From a virus: a DNA stretch of 39,838 nt. Positions 30,948 to 39,148 of this stretch are shown piece after piece (the first letter of the stretch is position 1; each line of letters starts with the position of its first letter). Position numbers and translations under genes: made by a program. The stretch covers positions 1 through 39,838 of IMG/VR virus record IMGVR_UViG_3300042388_000241. The stretch is one strand, 5' to 3'. Under the pieces are notes generated by a model. The model did no database searches, was not told the DNA's origin, and was given only the letters and a program-made list of their open reading frames with translations.

Positions 30948-33283
30948 GCGACAAATACTTAGCTGCTAGAAATCACGCTGAGATAATGAGCGCTGTTTAT
31001 GACAGGATTAACAACGTTCACAAGAAGCCCCTTCACACTGGCCAGATAAAGATAGCTAAAGATTATTTTAATAGAGGCATGAAAATCATCATGTCTCAGT
31101 GGGGACGCTCTGGGGGAAAGACAGAGACGGCGCTTTATCTTGCGTGCGTAGCGTCTCTTCTAAACGATAATTTCATCACCTACATAATTACTCCTGAGCG
31201 TAAACAAGGGAAAGAAATCTACTGGGCGCCTAAGCGCCTGCAGAACTATCCTCCTCCTGAATATGTAGAGGCGGACAAAGACTCAGAGCTTCGTTTAACC
31301 TTTAAAAACGGCTCTTTTATATGCATTGATGGATGTGAGAACTACAATGCGCATCGTGGTCTAAAGCCTAATTTAGTTATCTACGATGAGTTTCAGAACC
31401 ACAGCAAAGAGTTTCACTTAGAGGTAATGGCGCCTAATCTTCTTGCTAAACTTTCGTCTCTTGTCATTTTCGGTACTCCTCCAAAGCAAAGAAGTTCTTT
31501 CTACGTAGAGTTTCGTCAGCAGCTTCTAAAGCAGATTAAAGAAGAAGACGCGACGAGAAGCTACTACGAATTTAAGTCTGAGATTAATCCAACGCTAGAT
31601 AAGTCAGAGCTTGCAAAGATTAGAAAAGAGCTCATCGAGTCTGGCAATGAAGTTATCTGGTACCGAGAGTATGAAGGGAAGCTTTCCTTCGGTGGTGAGG
31701 ACGTGGTGTTCCCTAAATGGGATCCTGACAAGCACATGAAGGCTCACCGCGTAGTTACAAGCTACGTTGAGAACGATAGGCACAAGCTTAAATGGTTCAC
31801 TATCTGTGACCCCGGAACGTCATCCTGCTTTGGTGTGCTCTTTGCTGCGTACAGCGCAAGCACTCAGACGCTGTTTATCCTTGATGAGATTTACGAGAAG
31901 GATAGAAAGCGCACGCACACGTCTCTTATCTGGGACAGGATTAGAAAGAAGGAACAGGAGCTCTACCCCACGGGTGATGAGAAATCATGGCGCCGCGTGT
32001 ACGATGAGCAGGCTGCATGGTTCGGGCGTGAGATAGCGGCGAATTATCATATCGGCCTTACTCCTACGCAAAAGCACAGCATAAAAGAAGATGAGGGCGT
32101 AGCGCGCGCAAAGATGCTAATGGCGCAGCCCGGAGCTTTGCTTGTTTCTGATAGGTGCTATTGGCTACGCTGGGAAATCGAGTCTTACATTACAGACGCT
32201 AACGGGAACTACCCTGATAAGAATAACCATTTACTGGATTGTTTGTCGGGAGACACGTTAGTTGAGACCGTTAATGGGCCTATTGAGATAGCAAAGCTAG
32301 TGGGGAAGGTAGGCTATTTAAAAAGTAGGGACGGAAAGATTTGTAAGTTTGATTCGGTGAGGAAAACTCATACAAACGCGCCAATGGTAGAAGTCGAATT
32401 TAGTGATGGAAGGAAAGTTCGGTGTACTCCTAATCACAAGTTTTTGACTGACGCTGGAGATTGGGTAGAGGCGGCTTGCCTACGCCATGGGGTATTGATA
32501 CAGTGCGATACCTATGGAAATAAAAATAATCTCAAAACTAGAGCAAGAGTTTCTCGGGAAGAGCTATCGAAAGTATCGTGGCGAGAATTACTTCAGTCGT
32601 GGCGTGAAAAGGCTTCACAGGGTTGTTTGGGAGTATTTCAATGGGCCAATCCCCAAAGGGCTGCAGGTTCATCACATCGATGGATGTTCAACGAACAACA
32701 GCATTCAGAACCTTTGCTTGCTTACGGTCAAGCAGCACATTGGCAAGCACATGACTCCGGCGCGCAGAGCAGCAGCAAGAAAGCATATGCTAGAGACGGC
32801 AATGCCTTTAGCAAAAGCTTGGCATGGTTCAGAGGAGGGCCTTGCTTGGCATTCTCAGCATGGCAGAGAGGTGTGGGAGAAGATGCCTTTAGTGACCAAG
32901 GTTTGCGAGACTTGCAAGAAGTCTTACCAAGTAAAGAAGAGTGCTTCTCAACATTCAAGGTTCTGTCACCAGAATTGCAAGATGACTGCTCGCCGGAGGC
33001 GGCTCAGGTCATTAGGGTTAAACAGTCAGGGCAAGCCGACACGTACTGCATGAACGTGGAAGATACTCACTGCTTTTCAGTAAATGGCGGGATTATCGTA
33101 CACAACTGCCTTAGATACTTAATGCAAGCGAGTAATTGGAAAATGCTTGAGAAGGTAGAGTCTGAGCTCGTGCAGTCAGTTCATAATCAACCTGCCCAAA
33201 AAGCGCAGGTAATAGAGGTTACTGATTGGGCGGATAACATCGTTGAAGGTTCTTTGTGGGGGATTCCTGATGATTACTTTTAG
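30944..33283 (+). CDS. Large terminase subunit (TerL) precursor interrupted by an intein
   Basis: This is the packaging motor and headful nuclease. The 779-residue precursor has Walker A WGRSGGKTE (Gly54-Thr60), Walker B LVIYDEF (Asp148, Glu149), a coupling motif VIFGTPP (about 174-180), and nuclease acids Asp289 (ICDPG), Asp354 (VYDEQ) and Asp432 (HLLD). Residues 433-721 are an intein. Splicing would give a 490-residue TerL in which Asp432 joins Cys722, restoring HLLDCLRY, the third nuclease motif. The unspliced protein should therefore lack a complete nuclease site. The frame is open throughout, including the 540 bases that also encode an HNH endonuclease in the +1 frame. Confidence 0.96.
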   Translation: MSDKYLAARNHAEIMSAVYDRINNVHKKPLHTGQIKIAKDYFNRGMKIIMSQWGRSGGKTETALYLACVASLLNDNFITYIITPERKQGKEIYWAPKRLQNYPPPEYVEADKDSELRLTFKNGSFICIDGCENYNAHRGLKPNLVIYDEFQNHSKEFHLEVMAPNLLAKLSSLVIFGTPPKQRSSFYVEFRQQLLKQIKEEDATRSYYEFKSEINPTLDKSELAKIRKELIESGNEVIWYREYEGKLSFGGEDVVFPKWDPDKHMKAHRVVTSYVENDRHKLKWFTICDPGTSSCFGVLFAAYSASTQTLFILDEIYEKDRKRTHTSLIWDRIRKKEQELYPTGDEKSWRRVYDEQAAWFGREIAANYHIGLTPTQKHSIKEDEGVARAKMLMAQPGALLVSDRCYWLRWEIESYITDANGNYPDKNNHLLDCLSGDTLVETVNGPIEIAKLVGKVGYLKSRDGKICKFDSVRKTHTNAPMVEVEFSDGRKVRCTPNHKFLTDAGDWVEAACLRHGVLIQCDTYGNKNNLKTRARVSREELSKVSWRELLQSWREKASQGCLGVFQWANPQRAAGSSHRWMFNEQQHSEPLLAYGQAAHWQAHDSGAQSSSKKAYARDGNAFSKSLAWFRGGPCLAFSAWQRGVGEDAFSDQGLRDLQEVLPSKEECFSTFKVLSPELQDDCSPEAAQVIRVKQSGQADTYCMNVEDTHCFSVNGGIIVHNCLRYLMQASNWKMLEKVESELVQSVHNQPAQKAQVIEVTDWADNIVEGSLWGIPDDYF
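32240..33106 (+). mobile_element. Intein in TerL with out-of-frame endonuclease gene
   Basis: The 289-residue intein begins CLSGDTLVETVNG with Cys1 (precursor Cys433). Block B has RCTPNHKFLT with Thr63 and His66 of the intein. The end is VEDTHCFSVNGGIIVHN with penultimate His and final Asn (721), followed by Cys as the first C-extein residue (722). All residues for standard splicing are present. The N-terminal splicing part is about residues 1-89 and the C-terminal part about the last 35; together they make a normal mini-intein. The 165 residues between are Ser/Gln/Ala/Trp-rich with no endonuclease motif in this frame, because that DNA encodes HNH in the +1 frame. Confidence 0.94.
32514..33053 (+). 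CDS. HNH homing endonuclease nested in the intein (+1 frame)
   Basis: The 179-residue product is a complete stand-alone type HNH endonuclease. His35 lies in LHRVVWEYFNGPIPKG, His53/His54 and Asp56 in VHHIDG, Asn61-62 and Asn66 in NNSIQNL, and His75 later. A GLAWHSQHGREVW repeat-like linker (109-121) precedes a zinc finger with Cys131/Cys134 and Cys151/Cys155 and an Arg-rich patch (160-165). The family nicks or cuts DNA at homing sites. Its frame is closed upstream by TGA at 32496. No ribosome site precedes the ATG. It ends inside intein block F. Expression could be by internal start or by +1 frameshift after the N-terminal intein part. Confidence 0.9.
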   Translation: MEIKIISKLEQEFLGKSYRKYRGENYFSRGVKRLHRVVWEYFNGPIPKGLQVHHIDGCSTNNSIQNLCLLTVKQHIGKHMTPARRAAARKHMLETAMPLAKAWHGSEEGLAWHSQHGREVWEKMPLVTKVCETCKKSYQVKKSASQHSRFCHQNCKMTARRRRLRSLGLNSQGKPTRTA

Positions 33284-33758
33284 CTTACTGCTCCTCGCTA
33301 TCAACCTCTGGATTGTCTCTATCGTGTATAGGGCAGAGAAGGTGCTTGCGAGAGAGTTCGATAAGACCAGAAGCTGGGCGCATAACTTTGGCATGCGGTT
33401 TGTAAATGACTGCAACAACCGCATTGATGTGTTTGGTAAAAAGGCAGAGAAAGAGCTGAGAGGTAAGGCAGATAAGGTTCTTATTGACTCTGCCGTTGCC
33501 ACGAAAATGGCAGACCGCGCCTTCAACATGGCATCAAGCGCGAACCTCGGGGTAGTCGCTCTGCAGAAGGCGCTTGCCACCCCAAGACTCATCAATAGGG
33601 GGCAGGCAAAACTCAATGAACTTGCCAAAAATAGTGTTGACGAGTTATTTACTACACAGGGGGAGTACGACTGGCTTAAGCCTCTCTTAAGTGATAGCGA
33701 CCTCGACCTTCTAGAAGAAATCGAACAAAAGAAGCTTAAAGACCAGATGAAATCTTAA
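33270..33758 (+). CDS. Unknown protein with N-terminal membrane anchor
   Basis: I choose the ATG at 33270, with GGGGGA 6 bases upstream, overlapping the terminase stop by 14 bases. The product has 162 residues. Residues about 4-20 (FSLLLLAINLWIVSIVY) are a membrane segment or uncleaved signal. The rest is charged and helical. It lies between terminase and portal, an unusual place for a membrane protein. The function is unknown. Confidence 0.75.
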   Translation: MITFSLLLLAINLWIVSIVYRAEKVLAREFDKTRSWAHNFGMRFVNDCNNRIDVFGKKAEKELRGKADKVLIDSAVATKMADRAFNMASSANLGVVALQKALATPRLINRGQAKLNELAKNSVDELFTTQGEYDWLKPLLSDSDLDLLEEIEQKKLKDQMKS

Positions 33759-33767
33759 GGCACCCTA

Positions 33768-36020
33768 ATGGCTGGAATCGGACCTAACAACAGGTCGGTC
33801 TTTGACGACTTAGAATTCAGTGACAAAGAAATCAGTCCTTTCTGGGCTATAAGCGACATTTCCGACGAGAAAGAAGTAGAGAAGTGGATTGATAACGCTG
33901 TCTCCGCTTGCCAAAGTTACTATAGAGACTACTTCCAGATTCAAATGGACAACCTGCTCCTTTTTCGGGGCATTCAGTGGTTGTCGGCAGATAGAGCTTC
34001 AAACCGCATCCTTGATAGGCAGGGGTTCCCCAACATTAGAAACCCTCGGATTGTCATCAATCACCTTGCTGACTTTGTGACGCAGTGGGTGTCTCGTCTC
34101 ACTAGGTACCGTCCCGCCGTTGCTATCTATCCCGCGCGCTCTGAGCAGTTAGATGCGGATGATGCGAAGATAGCAAAGAGCGTTCTTGATTATATCTGGT
34201 ATCAAGCTCGCATCGATGAAACGCTGCAGGACTTCGTGCGCCAAATGAAGATATTTGGTGAAGCGTACATGTGGATTACGTGGAATCCCCAAAAGGGCGA
34301 CGTACATCCTGATTGGCTAGCTGCGCAGCAACAAGGGCAGAAGGTCCCCGTCCTAGATTCTCAAGGCATCCCCGTAATGAACACCAAAGGGGAGCCTATG
34401 TTCATGGACCACGCTCCTCACGTGGGAGAGGTGGATTACCAGATTGATGCGCCTTGGCATGTGTTTGATCAGCCCTGCCGCAATCGCCGCAACATCGACT
34501 GGTCCTTTAGATGGTACTTAGAAGACGTTGAGTACTTAAAAGCAAAGTACCCTGATAGAGCTGATGAGATTACGGTTGATGCGGATATCAACAACCTCTA
34601 CACGGCTTACCGGCTAGACGTTGGCCGTCTTAAGAATCAGGTAGTGGTGTATGAGTTTTATCACCGCTCCCATGAGTTCATGGAAAAGGGGCGCTACATT
34701 AAGCGCGTTAAAAACGTAATTCTAGAGAATACTGATTTGCCTTACGAGCATGGGCAAATCCCGTATATCTACATGGCTGACCAAGAAATCCCTGACCAGA
34801 TTAGAGGTCAGTCTTTCTTTCAGCAGCTCTTCCCGATTCAGCATCAGATTAACGCTACGGCGTCTCTTATCTACAAGTCCCTCGTTCTTTACGCTCATCC
34901 AAAACTAGTTATTCAAGACGGCTCCTGCGATATGCAGCAGCTTCTGAATGAGTCCACCGTGGTGCAGTACTCTGGCGGCGTAGCTCCTCAGCTTCTCACT
35001 CAGTCCCCGGTGGCGCCTGAGCTCTTTAATCACATGCGGATTCTAGAAGAGACGGCTAACAAGCTTTCTGGCGTATTCACGATGTCTCGTGGCGAGGCGC
35101 CTTCTGGAATACGCGCTGCTAAAGCGCTGCGCGTTCTTGAAGAGCAGGAAGATAAGCGCGCATACGTGACTGCCGTTAAGTACAACAACATTGGCCTTGT
35201 TGAGAATGCCAAGATGACGCTTAGCGTTGCTGGCACGTTCTATGATGATGCCGACGGGCGCCTTGCGCAGATAGTTGGGCGCGACAACGAATTTAAGATA
35301 CTGCAGTTCAAGACCGCTAACCTTTCGAAACCGTATCATGTGCGGGTAGAAAACACGACGGCGCTTTCTCTTTCTCCTGCAGCGAGAATTGATGAAATCA
35401 CAGAGCTCTCTCAAATGCAGTTCACGCCTCAGAGCCTCATGCAGCGTGAGCAGGTCATTCAGCTTCTAGACATGACTGCTTCTGACCAGTTTAAAGACAT
35501 CGTGACCCGCGCAATTAGATGCGCTCAGAGTGAGAACGACGATTTCCTTGCAGGGCGTTTTGTTAGCGCTCCTGTTGAGACGGAAGATTTCATTGCTCAC
35601 TGGAAAATACACTTACAGATGTTTCAGTCTCGTGAGTGGAAGGAGCTTGTCTCCCCTGAGAGAAAACAAGCGGCTCAGCAGCATCTGCTCATTACTGAGT
35701 ACGCAATGCACAAGAAGGCGTACGGCATCATTGGACCTGCGACGGGCGTTCCTATTGCGGTAGGCAATCCCATCTTTGCGCAGCGCTTAATGACTGAGTG
35801 CCCTGATTTCCCAATGCTCCTTGGAGCGCCGCTTCCTACTCCTGCCCCCATGGGGATGGCTCCTCAGGGCGGAGCGCCCGGAGCTCCAATGGGGCCAAGC
35901 CAAGCTTTTAATGGGTTTTTGCAAGAGGCAGGTCCCGTCGACAATCAGATGCCGCTAGAGGGCGGCGAGATGGCGGGACCTCCAGTTTTACCACCAATGC
36001 CAGAGGTTAGTCCCACATGA
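33768..36020 (+). CDS. Portal protein (P22-like)
   Basis: The product has 750 residues, matching the length range of P22-type portals. The N-terminal third contains a basic NHLADFVTQWVSRLTRYRPA segment (about residues 98-117) and an IFGEAYMWITWNP strand set, both typical of that group. The middle holds the wing and stem regions, and the last about 70 residues are Pro/Gly/Met-rich and probably disordered. It forms the ring through which terminase pumps DNA. The next gene starts by a 4-base overlap. Order terminase-portal-scaffold-capsid supports the call. Confidence 0.9.
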   Translation: MAGIGPNNRSVFDDLEFSDKEISPFWAISDISDEKEVEKWIDNAVSACQSYYRDYFQIQMDNLLLFRGIQWLSADRASNRILDRQGFPNIRNPRIVINHLADFVTQWVSRLTRYRPAVAIYPARSEQLDADDAKIAKSVLDYIWYQARIDETLQDFVRQMKIFGEAYMWITWNPQKGDVHPDWLAAQQQGQKVPVLDSQGIPVMNTKGEPMFMDHAPHVGEVDYQIDAPWHVFDQPCRNRRNIDWSFRWYLEDVEYLKAKYPDRADEITVDADINNLYTAYRLDVGRLKNQVVVYEFYHRSHEFMEKGRYIKRVKNVILENTDLPYEHGQIPYIYMADQEIPDQIRGQSFFQQLFPIQHQINATASLIYKSLVLYAHPKLVIQDGSCDMQQLLNESTVVQYSGGVAPQLLTQSPVAPELFNHMRILEETANKLSGVFTMSRGEAPSGIRAAKALRVLEEQEDKRAYVTAVKYNNIGLVENAKMTLSVAGTFYDDADGRLAQIVGRDNEFKILQFKTANLSKPYHVRVENTTALSLSPAARIDEITELSQMQFTPQSLMQREQVIQLLDMTASDQFKDIVTRAIRCAQSENDDFLAGRFVSAPVETEDFIAHWKIHLQMFQSREWKELVSPERKQAAQQHLLITEYAMHKKAYGIIGPATGVPIAVGNPIFAQRLMTECPDFPMLLGAPLPTPAPMGMAPQGGAPGAPMGPSQAFNGFLQEAGPVDNQMPLEGGEMAGPPVLPPMPEVSPT

Positions 36021-37210
36021 CAGATACGCCGGTTACCAATACAGCGCCATCTACTCCTTCCGTTCCAGAATCATCTAGTGAGCCAGTCGCTGCCCCAGTA
36101 GGGGCTAAGCCTTACGATGATGATGTTTTTGATGCCTATACTGACGATGCTCCAGAAACGGAGACTGCAGCTCCTGCCGCAGAGGAGGATGCTGAAGAGC
36201 CAGAAATAGACCCTGAGACCGAAACTAAGGTTGAGGGCGCCAAGGCTACCAAAAATGACAAAGTAGATGACGGCTTTGAGGAAGTTCCTATTAAGCGCGT
36301 GATTAATGGGAAGGACGTTCAGTTTAAGGTTAAAGACGCAATTCAGGCTTACGTAAAGCAGGAAGAGTTTAACCGGAACATGGACCGGCGCATCACGCAT
36401 ATCTCCCAAAGAGAGCAGGCGTGGGAGAAGGATCAGCAATCCTTTAAGGGCAATTTATCTAAGTTAATTCAAGTAGCTCAGGCCGGTGATTTCATCACGG
36501 CGGTAAAAGGCCTTGCCAAAATCGCAACTCACGGCACAAACTTAGATCCAACCACTTTCGAAAAGCAGTATTTTGAGCAGCTAGACAAGGTTAGGGACGT
36601 CTATACAAAGATGACCCCTGAGCAGCGCGAGGCGTATTTTACCAAGCGCTCCCTTGCTGAAGCTAGGCAGCGCGCAGCCGAACTCGAAGAAGTTCAAAAC
36701 TTCTCAGTCGAGAAGTCTCAGCTTCAAGAGAAGGTGCAAACGTTGCAGCAGCAGTACGGGGTCCCTGAAGCAGAGTTTTGGGGAAACTATCAAGTCTTGT
36801 CTAGTGAGCTTGTGAAGAGGGGTGTAGTTGGTTCAGCTGACGAAATTCAGCCTGAACATGTAGTTAACTACTCTCTAGAAGTAAGACGGCAGACGAGAGT
36901 GTTTGAAGCGGCTAAGAAGGCTGGCCTAGAGGATGATGCTAAGATTGAAGAACTTGGCAAAGTCACTGCGCTGGATCCTAGCCTGACAGTAGATGAAATA
37001 GTTCAGATAATTAAGAATGCGAACCTAGTAAGTGTTGCGCCTAACAGCGCGGTTGAGAACTTAAATAGAAAAGCTGGGAAGTCACAATCTCAGTTCAGCA
37101 AGGCCAGCTCGACCAAAAAAGACGACAAAATAAACGGGTACGATGAAGAGGACGTTGAGTTCCTTTATCGCAATCAGCCGAAAGGCTACGCCCGTAAAGC
37201 GATGCGTTAA
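36017..37210 (+). CDS. Capsid scaffolding protein
   Basis: The product has 397 residues. The N-terminal 90 residues are acidic and Pro/Ala/Glu-rich, the middle is a long helix-rich region (about 120-270), and the C terminus is basic (ending KGYARKAMR), the charge pattern of scaffolding proteins that bind capsid through a basic tail. It lies between portal and capsid, its usual place. The exact family is not assigned. It should be absent from mature particles. Confidence 0.78.
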   Translation: MTDTPVTNTAPSTPSVPESSSEPVAAPVGAKPYDDDVFDAYTDDAPETETAAPAAEEDAEEPEIDPETETKVEGAKATKNDKVDDGFEEVPIKRVINGKDVQFKVKDAIQAYVKQEEFNRNMDRRITHISQREQAWEKDQQSFKGNLSKLIQVAQAGDFITAVKGLAKIATHGTNLDPTTFEKQYFEQLDKVRDVYTKMTPEQREAYFTKRSLAEARQRAAELEEVQNFSVEKSQLQEKVQTLQQQYGVPEAEFWGNYQVLSSELVKRGVVGSADEIQPEHVVNYSLEVRRQTRVFEAAKKAGLEDDAKIEELGKVTALDPSLTVDEIVQIIKNANLVSVAPNSAVENLNRKAGKSQSQFSKASSTKKDDKINGYDEEDVEFLYRNQPKGYARKAMR

Positions 37211-37232
37211 CTTTTTTGGAGTGTAAATTCAA

Positions 37233-38495
37233 ATGGCCAATTATAACTTAACCACGGCCACTGGTGTATTTAAAACCAAATACATCAAGATGTCCCGTGA
37301 TATGTTCAACAGCGAAAACGTTGTTGTAGCAAAGATAAAGCGAAACGATGTGTTCGTGGGCGACCAAGCGCTCGTTTCTGTTCCGACGTCCTTTGGTGGT
37401 GGTCGTGGTTCGGGTGTTATTCCCCGCGCTAACGTTACTGCGTACCAGAAGATGCTCATCACCGCTAAGAAGCTCTATGCAATCATCGAGATTGATAACG
37501 AGGCTATCAAGGCATCCCAAACCGATGAAGGCGCGTTTGTTCGGCTCTCTAAAGAGCCTGTAAAGCGTGGCGTTCAGTCGTGGCAGGCTAACCTCAGCCG
37601 CATGCTCTTCAATGACTCCATTGCCGCAAATGGTAACGGACGACTTGGAATTAGCTCAAGCGCAACTGCGGTAACTAGCTCTGCTGGTGTGTACACGGTT
37701 ACTTTCGTAACTGCTGGCGCTAACCCTGTTAACTGGAAGCTTGCAAACTGGGAGGTTAAGGACTTCATTAATGCGTCCTTAATTGCCGGTACTGCAGAGT
37801 ACGAGGTTACTGGCGTTAACCCTGCAGCCTCTGCAACTACTGCAACCGTAACCCTTACTCAGGTTGCTGGTTCTGCGTTTGATTTGACTGGACGTTTGTC
37901 AGTCAACTTCTACATGCAGAATTCGAAAGACAACGATGCTACTGGGCTTCGAGGAGCGCTTCTTGCGACTTCTGGAACTCTGTACAACGTTGCGGTTGGG
38001 TATAGGTGGCAGTCTCCTAGTCAGCTGACTAACTTGAGTGCTGGTATTACTCCTGACCTTTTGAATCAGCAGGCACTGGATATCAAATATGCGTTTGGTG
38101 AAAACCATGACATGTTTGTTACTTCCTATGTGCAGTACAGAAAGCTTCTGAATCAGCTCGAAGACCAGAAGCGCTACATGATTGTTGAGTCACGAAATGC
38201 AGGTCCTAAAGGGAAGTTCTCCTTTCAGGCGCTTGAGTTCATGGCCGACACTGGTCCTATTCCGGTCATCGCGGAAAGGTTCGTGGAAGACGACACTCTC
38301 TATTCATTGAATAGCGATTTCATCGAATTCCATGCACGTCCTGATGGCGGATGGGTAGAAGATCCTACTGCGGGTGGTAGCATTTTTAGGCTTTCGCCTA
38401 CGAATGATACTTGGCAGGCAAGGTATGCGGTGTATGGGGAGTTCGCCATTATGCCGTCTGCTCACGGAATCATGACGGGACTTACCACTTCTTAA
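37233..38495 (+). CDS. Major capsid protein (HK97-fold expected)
   Basis: The product has 420 residues, and GGAG precedes the ATG. The first part (about residues 1-130) has mixed helices and strands with IIEIDNEAIKAS and a Lys/Arg-rich helix. The middle (about 135-230) is Thr/Ser/Ala/Val-rich like an inserted surface domain. The C-terminal part has helical and beta segments (VTSYVQYRKLLNQLEDQKRY, FIEFHARPDGGW). Position directly after the scaffold gene and length support the capsid call. An HK97 fold is expected for this group but not proven here. Confidence 0.85.
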   Translation: MANYNLTTATGVFKTKYIKMSRDMFNSENVVVAKIKRNDVFVGDQALVSVPTSFGGGRGSGVIPRANVTAYQKMLITAKKLYAIIEIDNEAIKASQTDEGAFVRLSKEPVKRGVQSWQANLSRMLFNDSIAANGNGRLGISSSATAVTSSAGVYTVTFVTAGANPVNWKLANWEVKDFINASLIAGTAEYEVTGVNPAASATTATVTLTQVAGSAFDLTGRLSVNFYMQNSKDNDATGLRGALLATSGTLYNVAVGYRWQSPSQLTNLSAGITPDLLNQQALDIKYAFGENHDMFVTSYVQYRKLLNQLEDQKRYMIVESRNAGPKGKFSFQALEFMADTGPIPVIAERFVEDDTLYSLNSDFIEFHARPDGGWVEDPTAGGSIFRLSPTNDTWQARYAVYGEFAIMPSAHGIMTGLTTS

Positions 38496-38541
38496 TGAAT
38501 TGGTAGGAAACTCTGTAGCCTAAGAATCAAAAGGATTATTT

Positions 38542-39081
38542 ATGTCAATGGATAGAATTCACGATGTTAACGGGCTTATGCAGTTTTCTGCGCAGCCTGT
38601 CATCGGGTCTACTGGTACGGCAAGCACAGCGGCTTCCAATCAGTACCCCGGTGGATATCAGTTCGGTAATGGATTTGGAATTGTTGCGGGAAGCAACTCC
38701 ACTAACGGTGGAGCTCTTGTAGCGATTCCGATTCCTCGTGGACAAGCAACGACTGATTTTCAGTCATTTGCTACCACGGGGACTATTACCCATGACGGCG
38801 CTCCGGTGGTGCTGCTCAGCATTTCGACCACGGGCATTTCCCTCAATTTGCAAGCAGCCATCTCGCATGGTCAATGCTTGACGATTGCTTGTGTGGGAAC
38901 TACTGGATCGATTGCAACGGGTCTTACTACAACTGGCTTTGGTGGAACTACCACTGCGGCTTGTCGGGTAGTTGATGTTGCGCAGACCCTCAACTCCAGC
39001 GGCGCTGTTTTCCAAGCTTTTGCACAGCTTGGCGGAACTGCCACTACGAACGTTCCGTTCGTATGGCACCGCATAGCCTAA
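38542..39081 (+). CDS. Beta-rich probable head decoration protein
   Basis: The product has 179 residues, with AAGGA 7 bases before the ATG. It is dominated by Gly, Thr, Ser, Ala and Val in alternating patterns, with few charges, and ends FVWHRIA. It directly follows the capsid gene and is followed by a strong hairpin. A head-decoration or fibre-like role is inferred. No motif is recognised. Confidence 0.72.
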   Translation: MSMDRIHDVNGLMQFSAQPVIGSTGTASTAASNQYPGGYQFGNGFGIVAGSNSTNGGALVAIPIPRGQATTDFQSFATTGTITHDGAPVVLLSISTTGISLNLQAAISHGQCLTIACVGTTGSIATGLTTTGFGGTTTAACRVVDVAQTLNSSGAVFQAFAQLGGTATTNVPFVWHRIA

Positions 39082-39089
39082 GTCGTGCA

Positions 39090-39114
39090 GGCGGGGGGTT
39101 TACATCCCCCCGCC
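39090..39114 (+). terminator. Strong hairpin after the decoration gene
   Basis: GGCGGGGGG (39090-39098) and CCCCCCGCC (39106-39114) pair perfectly over 9 bases with a 7-base loop. Only TT follows before ACC, so a full T tract is missing. It may reduce read-through, or protect the capsid message, rather than end transcription completely. Confidence 0.6.
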
Positions 39115-39148
39115 TTACCAAAAATTTACCCATTAAGTTGGAGATGTA

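Noticed and set aside
32240-33106. Group I intron instead of an intein
   Set aside because: The TerL frame is open across the insertion and both ends carry intein splice motifs ending HN|C; no intron boundaries are needed.
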